From Pseudomonas abieticivorans (GTDB lineage Bacteria > Pseudomonadota > Gammaproteobacteria > Pseudomonadales > Pseudomonadaceae), in NCBI RefSeq assembly GCF_023509015.1, contig NZ_CP094975.1, forward strand, positions 193,501-257,500: DNA of 64,000 nucleotides. The letters run 5' to 3'. The translations under genes were made by a program, and so were the position numbers. The notes under the pieces are model-generated. The model was given only the letters and a program-made list of their open reading frames with translations. It had not been told where the DNA came from and searched no databases. This document shows, piece by piece, positions 26,899-35,376 of this stretch. Position 1 is the stretch's first letter. Each line of letters opens with the position of its first letter.

Positions 26899-28130
26899 AG
26901 ATCATCAACGCCACGCTGCGTAAACAAACCGGCCTGTTCACCGTGACCTGCGAGGGTGAACGCATTGGCGCCATCACTGCGCAGGCGGCGCTTTTGGCCG
27001 CCACCGCCGGCGATATCGATGCCGCCGGCCAACTGCTGATCGCCCCGCTGGTGGAGCCGCACATTCACCTGGACGCCACCCTGACCGCCGGCGAGCCTGA
27101 GTGGAACATGAGCGGCACGCTGTTCGAGGGCATCGAGCGCTGGGGCCAGCGCAAGGCGACCATCACCCATGACGACACCAAGCAGCGCGCCCACACCACC
27201 ATCCGCATGCTGGCCGAACACGGCATCCAGCACGTGCGCACCCACGTCGATGTCACCGACCCGACCTTGGCAGCCCTGGCCGCCATGATCGAGGTGCGTG
27301 AAGAAGCCCGGCACCTGATCGACCTGCAGATCGTCGCCTTCCCTCAAGAAGGCATCGAGTCCTATGCCAATGGCCGCGCGCTGATGGAGCGCGCCATCGA
27401 GATGGGCGCCGACGTGGTGGGCGGCATTCCGCACTTCGAGAACACCCGCGAGCAAGGTGTCAGCTCGATCAAATTCTTGATGGATTTGGCCGAGCGCACC
27501 GGCTGCCTGGTGGACGTGCACTGCGACGAGACCGACGACCCGCACTCGCGCTTTCTCGAAGTGCTGGCCGAAGAGGCCCGCGTGCGCGGCATGGGCGCGC
27601 GAGTCACGGCCAGCCACACCACGGCCATGGGCTCTTACGACAACGCCTATTGCTCCAAGCTGTTCCGCCTGCTCAAGCAGTCGGGCATCAACTTCGTTTC
27701 TTGCCCCACCGAGAGCATCCACCTGCAAGGGCGCTTCGACACCTTCCCCAAACGTCGCGGCGTGACCCGGGTGGCCGAGATCGACCGCGCGGGCATGAAC
27801 GTGTGCTTTGGCCAGGACTCGATCAAAGACCCGTGGTACCCGCTGGGCAACGGCAACATCCTGCGCGTGCTGGATGCCGGCCTGCACATTTGCCACATGA
27901 TGGGCTTTGAAGACCTGGCCCGCAGCCTGGACCTGGTCACCGACAATAGCGCCCGCACGATGCACTTGGGCGAGCGTTACGGCATCGTGACCGGGCGCCC
28001 GGCCAACCTGGTGATCCTGGACGCCGAAAGCGACTACGAGGCGGTGCGCCGCCAGGCCAAGGCGCGGGTGTCTATACGGGGTGGGAAAGTGTTGATGACG
28101 CGGGTCCCGGAGCAGGTAGTCTTCCAGTAA
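26895..28130 (+). CDS. codA: Cytosine deaminase
   Basis: 411 residues, amidohydrolase superfamily, cytosolic. It turns cytosine into uracil and ammonia. The metal site can be traced: His56 and His58 in VEPHIHLD, His209 in VHCDE, a later His in TASHTTAMGSYDN and Asp308 in FGQDSI, all in E. coli CodA positions after a shift of about five residues. It is coupled to the PucR gene (ATGA overlap). Uracil made here can pass straight into the Rut pathway encoded upstream. A palindrome array begins 61 bp after the stop. Confidence 0.96.
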   Translation: MKIINATLRKQTGLFTVTCEGERIGAITAQAALLAATAGDIDAAGQLLIAPLVEPHIHLDATLTAGEPEWNMSGTLFEGIERWGQRKATITHDDTKQRAHTTIRMLAEHGIQHVRTHVDVTDPTLAALAAMIEVREEARHLIDLQIVAFPQEGIESYANGRALMERAIEMGADVVGGIPHFENTREQGVSSIKFLMDLAERTGCLVDVHCDETDDPHSRFLEVLAEEARVRGMGARVTASHTTAMGSYDNAYCSKLFRLLKQSGINFVSCPTESIHLQGRFDTFPKRRGVTRVAEIDRAGMNVCFGQDSIKDPWYPLGNGNILRVLDAGLHICHMMGFEDLARSLDLVTDNSARTMHLGERYGIVTGRPANLVILDAESDYEAVRRQAKARVSIRGGKVLMTRVPEQVVFQ

Positions 28131-28190
28131 CCACACACCGTGGCATGCCTGATTCTATGCGGGTGCTCCTGCAGGGGATCGGGTGTTTCT

Positions 28191-28787
28191 GTAGGAGCGG
28201 ATTTATCCGCGAAGAAAGCAGCGCGGTGTACCTGATGCTCTGCGGCGTGGCTTTCGCGGATCAATCCGCTCCTACAGGGTAATGGGTATGCCGGTAGGAG
28301 CGGATTTATCCGCGAAGAAAGTGGCGCGGTGTACCTGATGCTCTGCGGTGTGGCTTTCGCGGATTAATCCGCTCCTACACGGTAATGGGTGTGCCGGTAG
28401 GAGCGGATTTATCCGCGAAGAAAGCGGCGCGGTGTACCTGATGCTCTGCGGCGTGGCTTTCGCGGATCAATCCGCTCCTACAGGGTAATGGGTACGCCGG
28501 TAGGAGCGGATTTATCCGCGAAGAAAGCGGCGCGGTGTACCTGATGCTCTGCGGCGTGGCTTTCGCGGATCAATCCGCTACAGGGTAATGGGTGTGCCGG
28601 TAGGAGCGGATTTATCCGCGAAGAAAGCGGCGCGGTGTACCTGATGCTCTGCGGTGTGGCTTTCGCGGATCAATCCGCTCCTACAGGGTAATGGGTATGC
28701 CGGTAGGAGCGGATTTATCCGCGAAGAAAGCGGCGCGGTGTACCTGATGCTCTGCGGTGTGGCTTTCGCGGATCAATCCGCCGCTAC
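28191..28787. repeat. Tandem array of six REP-type palindromes, 103-bp period
   Basis: Six copies of the 85-bp palindrome start at 28191, 28294, 28397, 28500, 28600 and 28703. Each opens with GTAGGAGCGGATTTATCCGC and, except at the ends noted here, closes with AATCCGCTCCTAC. Near-identical 18-base spacers (AGGGTAATGGGT...CCG) separate them. Unit 4 has lost three bases in its right arm and unit 6 has a changed right arm (CCGCCGCTAC). The near identity of units and spacers shows recent tandem duplication. It is not a CRISPR: units are palindromic, long and have constant spacers. The last unit runs into the ankB stop codon. Confidence 0.93.
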
Positions 28788-29314
28788 GGTTGGAGTTTGT
28801 GGGCAAACTCGCCCTTTTTCAACGACGCCACGTCATTACCCATGGCGTCCCGCGCATTCAAGTCCGCGCCTTTGGCGGCCAGCGCCTGCAGTATCTCCTG
28901 GCGCTGGAATAACGCCGCATACATCGCCGCGGTTTGCCCGGAGGTATTGCGCGTGTCGGGCGAGCAATCGGCCTTGAGCAAGCGCTGGGCAATGCGCAGC
29001 TCACCCTTGAAAATGGCGCCCATCAGCGCGGTGTTACCACGATTGTCTTGGGCGCAGGGGTTGGCGCCGGCTGCCAGCAGTTGGTCCACCGCCGGCTGTT
29101 GGCCGTGGTAAGCGGCAAGAATGAGCGCGGTATAGCCTTTGTCATCACGGCTATCGAGGTTGTAGTGGGCGTCGATAAAAACCCCCAGTTGCTCGGTGCT
29201 GCCCTCGCGGGCAGCCTCGAAAAACAACTCGCGCAGTTGCGCCTGGGTGTCGCTGGCGGCCATCGCCGTGGGCGCCAACACACCCAGCAGCAAGCCAATC
29301 CATAAAGTGCGCAT
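28784..29314 (-). CDS. ankB: Periplasmic ankyrin-repeat protein AnkB-like
   Basis: 176 residues. A signal peptide covers about residues 1-19 (TLWIGLLLGVLAPTAMAA). Four or so ankyrin repeats follow, with the usual TPLH-type turns in altered form: DDKGYTALILAAYHGQQPAVDQLLAAGANP, in parts, then NRGNTALMGAIFKGELRIAQ, TSGQTAAMYAALFQRQEILQ. In P. aeruginosa ankB follows katB, is needed for full catalase activity and is thought to protect or help KatB in the periplasm. The same order is seen here, 55 bp after katB. Its TAG stop is formed by the last bases of palindrome unit 6. Confidence 0.88.
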   Translation of the reverse strand: MRTLWIGLLLGVLAPTAMAASDTQAQLRELFFEAAREGSTEQLGVFIDAHYNLDSRDDKGYTALILAAYHGQQPAVDQLLAAGANPCAQDNRGNTALMGAIFKGELRIAQRLLKADCSPDTRNTSGQTAAMYAALFQRQEILQALAAKGADLNARDAMGNDVASLKKGEFAHKLQP

Positions 29315-29368
29315 GGCAGTCTCCCGCTAAAGCCCGGCACCTGGCCTGCGCCCGGTGCCGGGGATGGG

Positions 29369-30898
29369 TCAGTCTTTCAGGTTGGCCGCCAGTTGCTTGA
29401 CCTTGGCCAGGTCGCCCTTGGCCACGGCGGTCACGCCGGTGCCGTAGGCAGGGTCTGCCTTGTACAGGTAGGACAGCATGATGTTCTTGCTTTGGGCATC
29501 GGTGGTGGCCAGCGATTCACCGAAGCTGTTGATCAGGTCCTGCTGCTCCTTGGGCGTATAGGAACGGTACAAATCACCGGCCTGCTTGAAGTTCTGCTCG
29601 CGCTGGATCTTCGCCTGCTGGGTGCTGCCGCTCACGGGCATCTGGCTATAGCGGGCCGCATCATCGGCCGGGCGCGGTTGCAGGCGGCTTGGCTCGTAGT
29701 TGACGCCGCTGGTGCTGTTGCCAGCATTCATGGCGCCGTCCTGGTTGCCGTTGTTCACAGCCACGCGCGGGCGGTTGACCGGCAGGCTCAGGCCGTTGGT
29801 ACCGATGCGGTAAAGCTGGGTGTCGGCGTAGGCAAAAACCCGGCCTTGCAGCAGGCGGTCTTCGGAGGGCTCGATGCCCGGCACCACGTTGGCCGGGGCC
29901 ATGGCCACCTGCTCGGTTTCCTGGAAGAAGTTGTCGACGTTCTTGTTCAGCACCATCTGGCCGATCTTGCGCTCGGGCACGTTGGGCCAGATCTTGGTGG
30001 CGTCCAGCGGGTCGAACTCGAACGTGGCCAGGTCTTGCGGCTTGAGCACCTGGATATACAGGTCCCATTTCGGGAAGTCACCCTTCTGGATCGCGCCCAC
30101 CAGGTCGTGGGTCAGGTGGCTGTAGTCAGTGGACTGCACCTTGGCCACTTGCACCGGGTCCAGGTTCTTGATGCCTTGCAGGCTTTTCCAGTGGAACTTG
30201 ACGTAGTGCACCTCACCCTTGGCGTTCACCAGCTTGTAGGCGTGCACGCCGTTGCCATCCATCATCCGGTAGCTGGCCGGGGTGCCTTCGTTGGAGTACA
30301 GCTCGGTGAGGGTGCGGGTGGCTTCGGGCACGTGGGAGAAGAAGTCGAAGCGGCGCGAATCGTCATCCAGGTTGGTGCGCGGGTCGGGCTTGAACGCATG
30401 CACCATGTCGGGGAACTTGATAGCGTCGCGAATGAAGAACGTCGGGAAGTTGTTGCCCACCAGGTCCCAGTTGCCGTCGGCGGTGTAGAACTTGGTGGCG
30501 AAGCCGCGAGGGTCACGCAGGGTTTCCGGGGAATGGTTGCCGTGCACCACTGCCGAGAACCGCACGAACACCGGGGTGTGCTCGCCCGGCTTGAACACCG
30601 TGGCCTTGCTCAAATCGGAGATATCGCTTGAGGCGGTGAACTCGCCTTTTACCCCCGTACCGCGGGCATGCACCACGCGCTCGGGGATGCGTTCACGGTC
30701 AAAGCGCTGCAGTTTTTGCAGCAATTGTACGTCTTGCAGCATCACCGGGCCGCCAGGGCCTGCGGTCTGCGAGTTCTGGTTGTCGCCCACGGCAGCGCCG
30801 TTGTCACGGGTCAGGGTGTCGGCAAAAGCCGCAGGCAAAGACAGCAGGCCCAGCGATGCAACGCCCCAGGCGATGCCAGGCAAGGTATTGATTTTCAT
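29369..30898 (-). CDS. katB: Periplasmic catalase (clade of KatB)
   Basis: 509 residues, a monofunctional haem catalase with an N-terminal signal peptide (about 1-26, SLGLLSLPAAFA). The distal His is in ERIPERVVHARGTG, the distal Asn in the GNFPTFFIRD region (here GNNFPTFFIRDAIKFPD), and the proximal Tyr in RVFAYADTQLYRIG. It breaks down hydrogen peroxide. With ankB it makes the katB-ankB unit known from P. aeruginosa, where OxyR controls it; I see only a weak half-match to an OxyR site upstream. Confidence 0.93.
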   Translation of the reverse strand: MKINTLPGIAWGVASLGLLSLPAAFADTLTRDNGAAVGDNQNSQTAGPGGPVMLQDVQLLQKLQRFDRERIPERVVHARGTGVKGEFTASSDISDLSKATVFKPGEHTPVFVRFSAVVHGNHSPETLRDPRGFATKFYTADGNWDLVGNNFPTFFIRDAIKFPDMVHAFKPDPRTNLDDDSRRFDFFSHVPEATRTLTELYSNEGTPASYRMMDGNGVHAYKLVNAKGEVHYVKFHWKSLQGIKNLDPVQVAKVQSTDYSHLTHDLVGAIQKGDFPKWDLYIQVLKPQDLATFEFDPLDATKIWPNVPERKIGQMVLNKNVDNFFQETEQVAMAPANVVPGIEPSEDRLLQGRVFAYADTQLYRIGTNGLSLPVNRPRVAVNNGNQDGAMNAGNSTSGVNYEPSRLQPRPADDAARYSQMPVSGSTQQAKIQREQNFKQAGDLYRSYTPKEQQDLINSFGESLATTDAQSKNIMLSYLYKADPAYGTGVTAVAKGDLAKVKQLAANLKD

Positions 30899-31048
30899 GA
30901 TGAATCCCTCATGGATCTTATGATGTGAACGCCATCACAGCCTAGGAGGGAGCGTCGGGTTTTCTAAATTGAAAAGCCCTATGCGGGCCATTGAGAAATA
31001 TTCAGGGGGGGGTTGGCTGGCCCGTGGTCGGGCCAGCCAAGGCATGCG

Positions 31049-32068
31049 TCAGACCTTGACGATCCAGCCTTCTGGCGCTTCAACGTCGCCGGTCTGGATG
31101 CCGGTCAATTCGTTGTACAGGCGCACGGTGACCGGGCCCACGTCTTCCAGGCTGTGAAACACGTGCAACTGATCGTTGTACTCGATGCCGCCGATCGGCG
31201 AGATCACCGCCGCGGTGCCGCAGGCACCGGCTTCGACGAAATCACCCAGGCGGTCGACGAACACGTCGCCTTCGATGACCTTCAAGCCCAGGCGGCTGCC
31301 AGCCAGCTCGATCAGCGACAAGCGGGTGATGCCCGGCAGCACGGACGGCGATTGGGGCGTGATGAACTCGTTGTTGGCGGTGATGGCAAAGAAGTTCGCC
31401 GAACCCACTTCCTCGATTTTCGAGTGTGTTTGTGGGTCCAGGTAGATGGCATCGGCGAAGTTCTGCTTCTTGGCCTCGGCGCCCGGCATCAGGCTGGCCG
31501 CGTAGTTGCCACCGACCTTGGCCGCGCCGGTGCCGTTGGGCGCCGCACGGTCGTAGCTGGAGATCTTGAAGTTGTGCGGCTTGAGGCCACCCTTGAAGTA
31601 GGCACCCACCGGCAGGCAGAACACCGAGAAGATGAACTCGGGCGCAGTGCGCACGCCGATGTTGTCGCCCACGCCAATCACGAATGGGCGCAGGTACAGC
31701 GCGCCACCGGTGCCGTACGGCGGGATGAAACGCTCGTTGGCACGCACCACTTCTTTGCAGGCCTCGATGAACATCTCGGTCGGCACGTGCGGCATCAGCA
31801 GGCGCGAGCAGCTGCGCTGCATGCGGGCGGCGTTCTGGTCAGGGCGGAACAGGTTGATCGAACCGTCCTTGCAACGGTAGGCCTTCAGGCCTTCGAAGCA
31901 CTGCTGGCCGTAGTGCAGGGCGGTGGAGCCTTCGCTGATGTGCAGCACGTTGTCTTCGGTCAGTTCGCCCGGCTGCCATGCGCCGTCACGCCAAGTGGAC
32001 AGGAAACGCTTGTCCGTCTTGATGTAATCGAACCCCAGGGTTTCCCAATTCATGCTTTCGCCGCTCAT
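31049..32068 (-). CDS. ilvE: Branched-chain amino acid aminotransferase
   Basis: 339 residues from the ATG at 32068 (MSGESMNWETLGFDYIKTDK); the frame is open further up, but pseudomonad IlvE proteins start here. A fold-type IV PLP enzyme that moves the amino group between Leu, Ile or Val and 2-oxoglutarate. Lys184 in AAKVGGNYAASL is the PLP lysine; EVGSANFFAI and GDFVEAGACGTAAVISP hold the other cofactor contacts. It stands alone between katB and the lactate permease gene. Confidence 0.94.
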   Translation of the reverse strand: MSGESMNWETLGFDYIKTDKRFLSTWRDGAWQPGELTEDNVLHISEGSTALHYGQQCFEGLKAYRCKDGSINLFRPDQNAARMQRSCSRLLMPHVPTEMFIEACKEVVRANERFIPPYGTGGALYLRPFVIGVGDNIGVRTAPEFIFSVFCLPVGAYFKGGLKPHNFKISSYDRAAPNGTGAAKVGGNYAASLMPGAEAKKQNFADAIYLDPQTHSKIEEVGSANFFAITANNEFITPQSPSVLPGITRLSLIELAGSRLGLKVIEGDVFVDRLGDFVEAGACGTAAVISPIGGIEYNDQLHVFHSLEDVGPVTVRLYNELTGIQTGDVEAPEGWIVKV

Positions 32069-32305
32069 GATGCCCTCTACAATAAATATCGCCTGGCCGA
32101 CCAGGCTTACGACTGCCTGCAAAGATACGGCGGTGGCTGCCGGGCAGCAAGCAGGCTAACGATTTAAAAGGTGCCGGTGGGCGAATTTCTGTTCGCTGCA
32201 GGCCGTTCGAACGGTGGTAGGGGTTGTTGCCCCAGATCAACACCCCCGCCCCCATCCCCAGCTAAGCTGATCCGGGCCCCTACCCCTGATCAGGAAGATG
32301 CTTTC

Positions 32306-33925
32306 ATGTGGCAACAAATCTATGACCCCGTGGGCAACCCCTACCTGGCCGCGCTGTTGGCCGCCGTGCCCATTGTGTTTTTCCTGCTGGCGTTGACGTT
32401 GCTCAAGCTCAAGGGCCTGACGGCGGCGCTGATCACCCTGGTGTTGGCTTTTGCCGTGGCCGCGTTTGGTTTTCACATGCCGCTGGAAAAAGTACTCGGC
32501 GCCGCTTTGCTGGGCATCCTCAGTGGGCTGTGGCCCATTGGCTACATCGTGTTGATGGCGGTGTGGCTGTACAAGTTGGCAGTCAAAAGCGGCAAGTTCG
32601 AGGTCATTCAGGACAGTATCGCGGTCATTTCCGAAGACCAGCGCATCCAGGTGATTTTGATCGCCTTCTGCTTTGGCGCCTTCCTTGAGGGCGCCGCAGG
32701 CTTCGGCGTACCCATTGCGATCTGCGCCGCATTGCTGGTGCAACTGGGCTTTGCACCGATCAAGGCGGCGATGCTGTGCCTGATCGCCAACGCGGCGGCC
32801 GGGGCCTATGGCGCCATCGGCATTCCAACGTTGGTGGGCGCGCTGCAAGGGGGCGTGCCGCTCAATGAACTGTCGCTGATGCTGATCGCCATCGTGCAGT
32901 TGTCGACGTTGTTTGTGCCCACCCTGCTGATCGCCGTGCTCGACGGTTGGCGCGGTGTGCGCGAAACCTGGCCGGTACTGCTGTTGATCGGCGTGTTGTT
33001 CAGCGGCCTGCAAACCCTGACCCTGTACTTTCTGGGCCCGGAGCTGGCCGACATCATCGCGCCGCTGGCGTGCATGGGCAGCCTGGCGCTGTTCATGCAA
33101 TGCTGGAAACCCCGGCACATCTACCGCGAAGCCGGCGCCAGCACGGTTGCCAGCAAGCCGTGGACGCTGTGGCAAGTGATCGCCGCGTGGTCGCCGTTTT
33201 ATATCCTCACCGCCGTGATCCTGACCTGGAGCCTGCCGGCGTTCAAAGCCTTGTTCAGTGCCCAGGGCCCGCTGGCCGCCAGCGTGTTGAGCTGGCCGAT
33301 CCCGGCCCTGCACCTGGCCGTGGAGGAGCTGCCCCCCATCGTGCAAACGCCCCACGCCTTGCCCGCCGTGTGGAACGTGGGCCTGATCAATGCACCCGGC
33401 AGCGCCATCCTGATCGCGGTGCTGCTAACCACCCTGCTCTCGCCCAGGCTCACGTTTGGCGCCGCGGCCGGGCAACTGCGCACCACTGTCGTGGAGCTTT
33501 GGCGCCCCTTGAGCATGATCTCGCTGGTGATGGCGGTGGCCTACATCGCCAATTATTCCGGCGGCTCATCGGCCATGGGCCTGGGGCTGGCCGAGAGCGG
33601 CCGGGTGTTCCCGTTGATCGCACCGATCATCGGCTGGCTGGGGGTGTTCATCACCGGCTCCGTGGTCAACAACAACACCTTGTTCGCCCACTTGCAGGCA
33701 GTGACTGCCGCGCAAATCGGCACCAGCCCCGCGCTGTTAGTGGCCGCCAATACCAGCGGCGGGGTGATGGCCAAGTTGATCTCGCCGCAGTCCATTGCCA
33801 TCGCCGCCGCGGCGGTGGGCCAGGTGGGCGGCGAGTCTTCGATCATGCGCACCACCCTGGTCTACAGCCTGGCCTTGTTGGCCTACGTGTGCCTGTGGAC
33901 CTTTGCCCTGTCGCAGTGGGTGTGA
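32306..33925 (+). CDS. L-lactate/glycolate permease (LctP family)
   Basis: 539 residues with about twelve to fourteen membrane segments. LctP-family hallmarks are clear: FGAFLEGAAGFGVPIAICAALL, in parts, around residue 125; a GAYGAIGIPTLVGAL segment; and at the end SPQSIAIAAAAVGQVGGESS. It imports L- and D-lactate and often glycolate with a proton. The start at 32306 has AGGAAG 8 bases upstream. No lactate dehydrogenase gene is adjacent, so lactate or glycolate cannot be told apart here. Confidence 0.88.
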   Translation: MWQQIYDPVGNPYLAALLAAVPIVFFLLALTLLKLKGLTAALITLVLAFAVAAFGFHMPLEKVLGAALLGILSGLWPIGYIVLMAVWLYKLAVKSGKFEVIQDSIAVISEDQRIQVILIAFCFGAFLEGAAGFGVPIAICAALLVQLGFAPIKAAMLCLIANAAAGAYGAIGIPTLVGALQGGVPLNELSLMLIAIVQLSTLFVPTLLIAVLDGWRGVRETWPVLLLIGVLFSGLQTLTLYFLGPELADIIAPLACMGSLALFMQCWKPRHIYREAGASTVASKPWTLWQVIAAWSPFYILTAVILTWSLPAFKALFSAQGPLAASVLSWPIPALHLAVEELPPIVQTPHALPAVWNVGLINAPGSAILIAVLLTTLLSPRLTFGAAAGQLRTTVVELWRPLSMISLVMAVAYIANYSGGSSAMGLGLAESGRVFPLIAPIIGWLGVFITGSVVNNNTLFAHLQAVTAAQIGTSPALLVAANTSGGVMAKLISPQSIAIAAAAVGQVGGESSIMRTTLVYSLALLAYVCLWTFALSQWV

Positions 33926-34047
33926 CGGTTGGATGAAATTTGCCTCAGGGCCAGGGCCGCTGCTATTCGATCGAATGGATTTGCCCTATATTCGCGCCGC
34001 TGAACGCCCGTCGCGGCGCGATTATTCCTGAAGGTTGAGCAACATCC

Positions 34048-34614
34048 ATGTCCGAGCCGTTCGAAGTCCCCAGCCCCCATGAACACCATGTGGAACACGC
34101 CCATAAAAGCGGCGATAGCTTTGCCAGCAGAATCGCGGTGATGACTGCCGTGATGGCCACCGTGGGTGCCCTGCTCAGCTACCAGGCAGGCTCCAGCGAA
34201 AGCGAAGCGGCCATGGACAAGAACAACGCGGCCATCCAGAAGACCGAAGCGGCGAACCAGTGGAACTACTACCAGGCCAAATCCAGCCGGCAGAACCTGG
34301 CGGACCTGGCCAGCCACATGCCTGGCATGGACGCGGCGCATTACACCGCCGAGGCCGAGCGCTACAAGGCGCAAAAGGAAGAGGCCCGCAAAAAGGCCGA
34401 GGCCCTGGAGGAAAAGGCCAGCGCCTGGGATGAGCAATCCGAGCGGCTGCTGCACTCCCACCACCGCTGGGCCCAGGCGATGATGGCGATCCAGGTGGGG
34501 ATTTCGCTGGCGGCAATCACCTTGCTTACGCGCAAGGAGTGGATGCGCAAACTGGCGCTGGGCGCCGGCGGCTTGAGCCTGGTGCTGGGCGGGTTGGCGG
34601 CGATGCACCTCTGA
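34048..34614 (+). CDS. DUF4337 membrane protein
   Basis: 188 residues, matching the DUF4337 pattern: a His-rich start (PHEHHVEHAHKSGDSFASRI), a first membrane segment at about 28-46, a long charged coiled-coil-like stretch (about 50-135, with NQWNYYQAKSSRQ and repeated EARKKAEALEEKA), then two membrane segments to the C-terminus. The role of the family is unknown. It stands alone, followed by a palindromic element. Confidence 0.8.
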   Translation: MSEPFEVPSPHEHHVEHAHKSGDSFASRIAVMTAVMATVGALLSYQAGSSESEAAMDKNNAAIQKTEAANQWNYYQAKSSRQNLADLASHMPGMDAAHYTAEAERYKAQKEEARKKAEALEEKASAWDEQSERLLHSHHRWAQAMMAIQVGISLAAITLLTRKEWMRKLALGAGGLSLVLGGLAAMHL

Positions 34615-34630
34615 ACCCAACGCCACCCCT

Positions 34631-34715
34631 GTAGGAGCGGCTACATCCGCGAAAAGCTTACCGCAGTGAATCAGGCATACTGCGGCGTGGCCTTCGCGGA
34701 TGAATCCGTTCCTAC
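34631..34715. repeat. REP-type palindromic element (single, 85 bp)
   Basis: GTAGGAGCGGCTACATCCGC at the left, mirrored by GCGGATGAATCCGTTCCTAC at the right. Same family as the 28-kb array but more diverged inside. It lies 17 bp after the DUF4337 gene. Confidence 0.82.
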
Positions 34716-34831
34716 AGGCAATCTTCGCACCAAGTTGTACGATATCGTATCAATTCGTTGTCAAACCAGCCACTTTTTGGCACTATCGCCCGCTTGAACC
34801 GTGCCGATAAATCCGCCATAGAGTGGTCTTG

Positions 34832-35374
34832 ATGCCTGTCCCCCCAAACAATGCCCCGGCCGCAACGGGTGCGCTGCTGTCTCGCCGTGCCTTTGTCGCC
34901 GGCAGCCTGCTGGCCTGCACCTGGGCCGTTGGCAGCCAGCTGGCGCCCCTGGCCTATGCCGCGCAAGCGGCCGACCTTACGCCGGCCAAGGCCGCGTTCC
35001 TTAACCTTTCGCTGGTACTGACCGGGCGCACCCAGCTCAGCCCATCGCTTTCACAACGGTTGTTGGACGCACTGCTGGCCGATGCACCGGCGTTCGCCGA
35101 TCAAGTACAGGCGCTGCACCAGTTCATCACCCAGCGCAGCTTGACGGCCGCCACCCTGCAAGGTGCGCTGGACGCAGAAAACGCCGCGTTCAAAGGCCTG
35201 CCCCGGCAGATCGTCACGGCCTGGTACACCGGCATCGTCGGTGACGGTGCCAAGGCCCGCTGCATCGCGTACGAGGAAACCCTGATGTACGCCGTGGTCG
35301 ACGATCAACTCAAACCCCCGAGCTACGCCTTTGGCGGATACGGCTCGTGGGCTGCACAACCTGCCGGAGAATGA
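34832..35374 (+). CDS. Small (gamma) subunit of a membrane-bound FAD sugar/polyol dehydrogenase
   Basis: 180 residues from the ATG at 34832 (a GTG three codons earlier is possible). A twin-arginine signal (LLSRRAFVAGSLLACTWAVG) ends near residue 45. The remainder matches the sorbitol-dehydrogenase-like small subunit family: FLNLSLVLTGRTQLSPSLSQ, then a late WYTGIVGDGAKARCIAYEET. The small subunit is thought to carry the flavoprotein subunit across the membrane by hitch-hiking on its Tat signal, as that subunit has none. First gene of a three-gene operon with the GMC flavoprotein and a three-haem cytochrome. Confidence 0.86.
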   Translation: MPVPPNNAPAATGALLSRRAFVAGSLLACTWAVGSQLAPLAYAAQAADLTPAKAAFLNLSLVLTGRTQLSPSLSQRLLDALLADAPAFADQVQALHQFITQRSLTAATLQGALDAENAAFKGLPRQIVTAWYTGIVGDGAKARCIAYEETLMYAVVDDQLKPPSYAFGGYGSWAAQPAGE

Positions 35375-35376
35375 AC

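Noticed and set aside
28191..28787. CRISPR array
   Set aside because: Regularly spaced repeats, but units are 85-bp palindromes and the spacers are nearly identical; no cas genes.
30899..31048. OxyR site upstream of katB
   Set aside because: Only a loose half-match (GCATAG...TTTAG) to the OxyR pattern; too weak to list.
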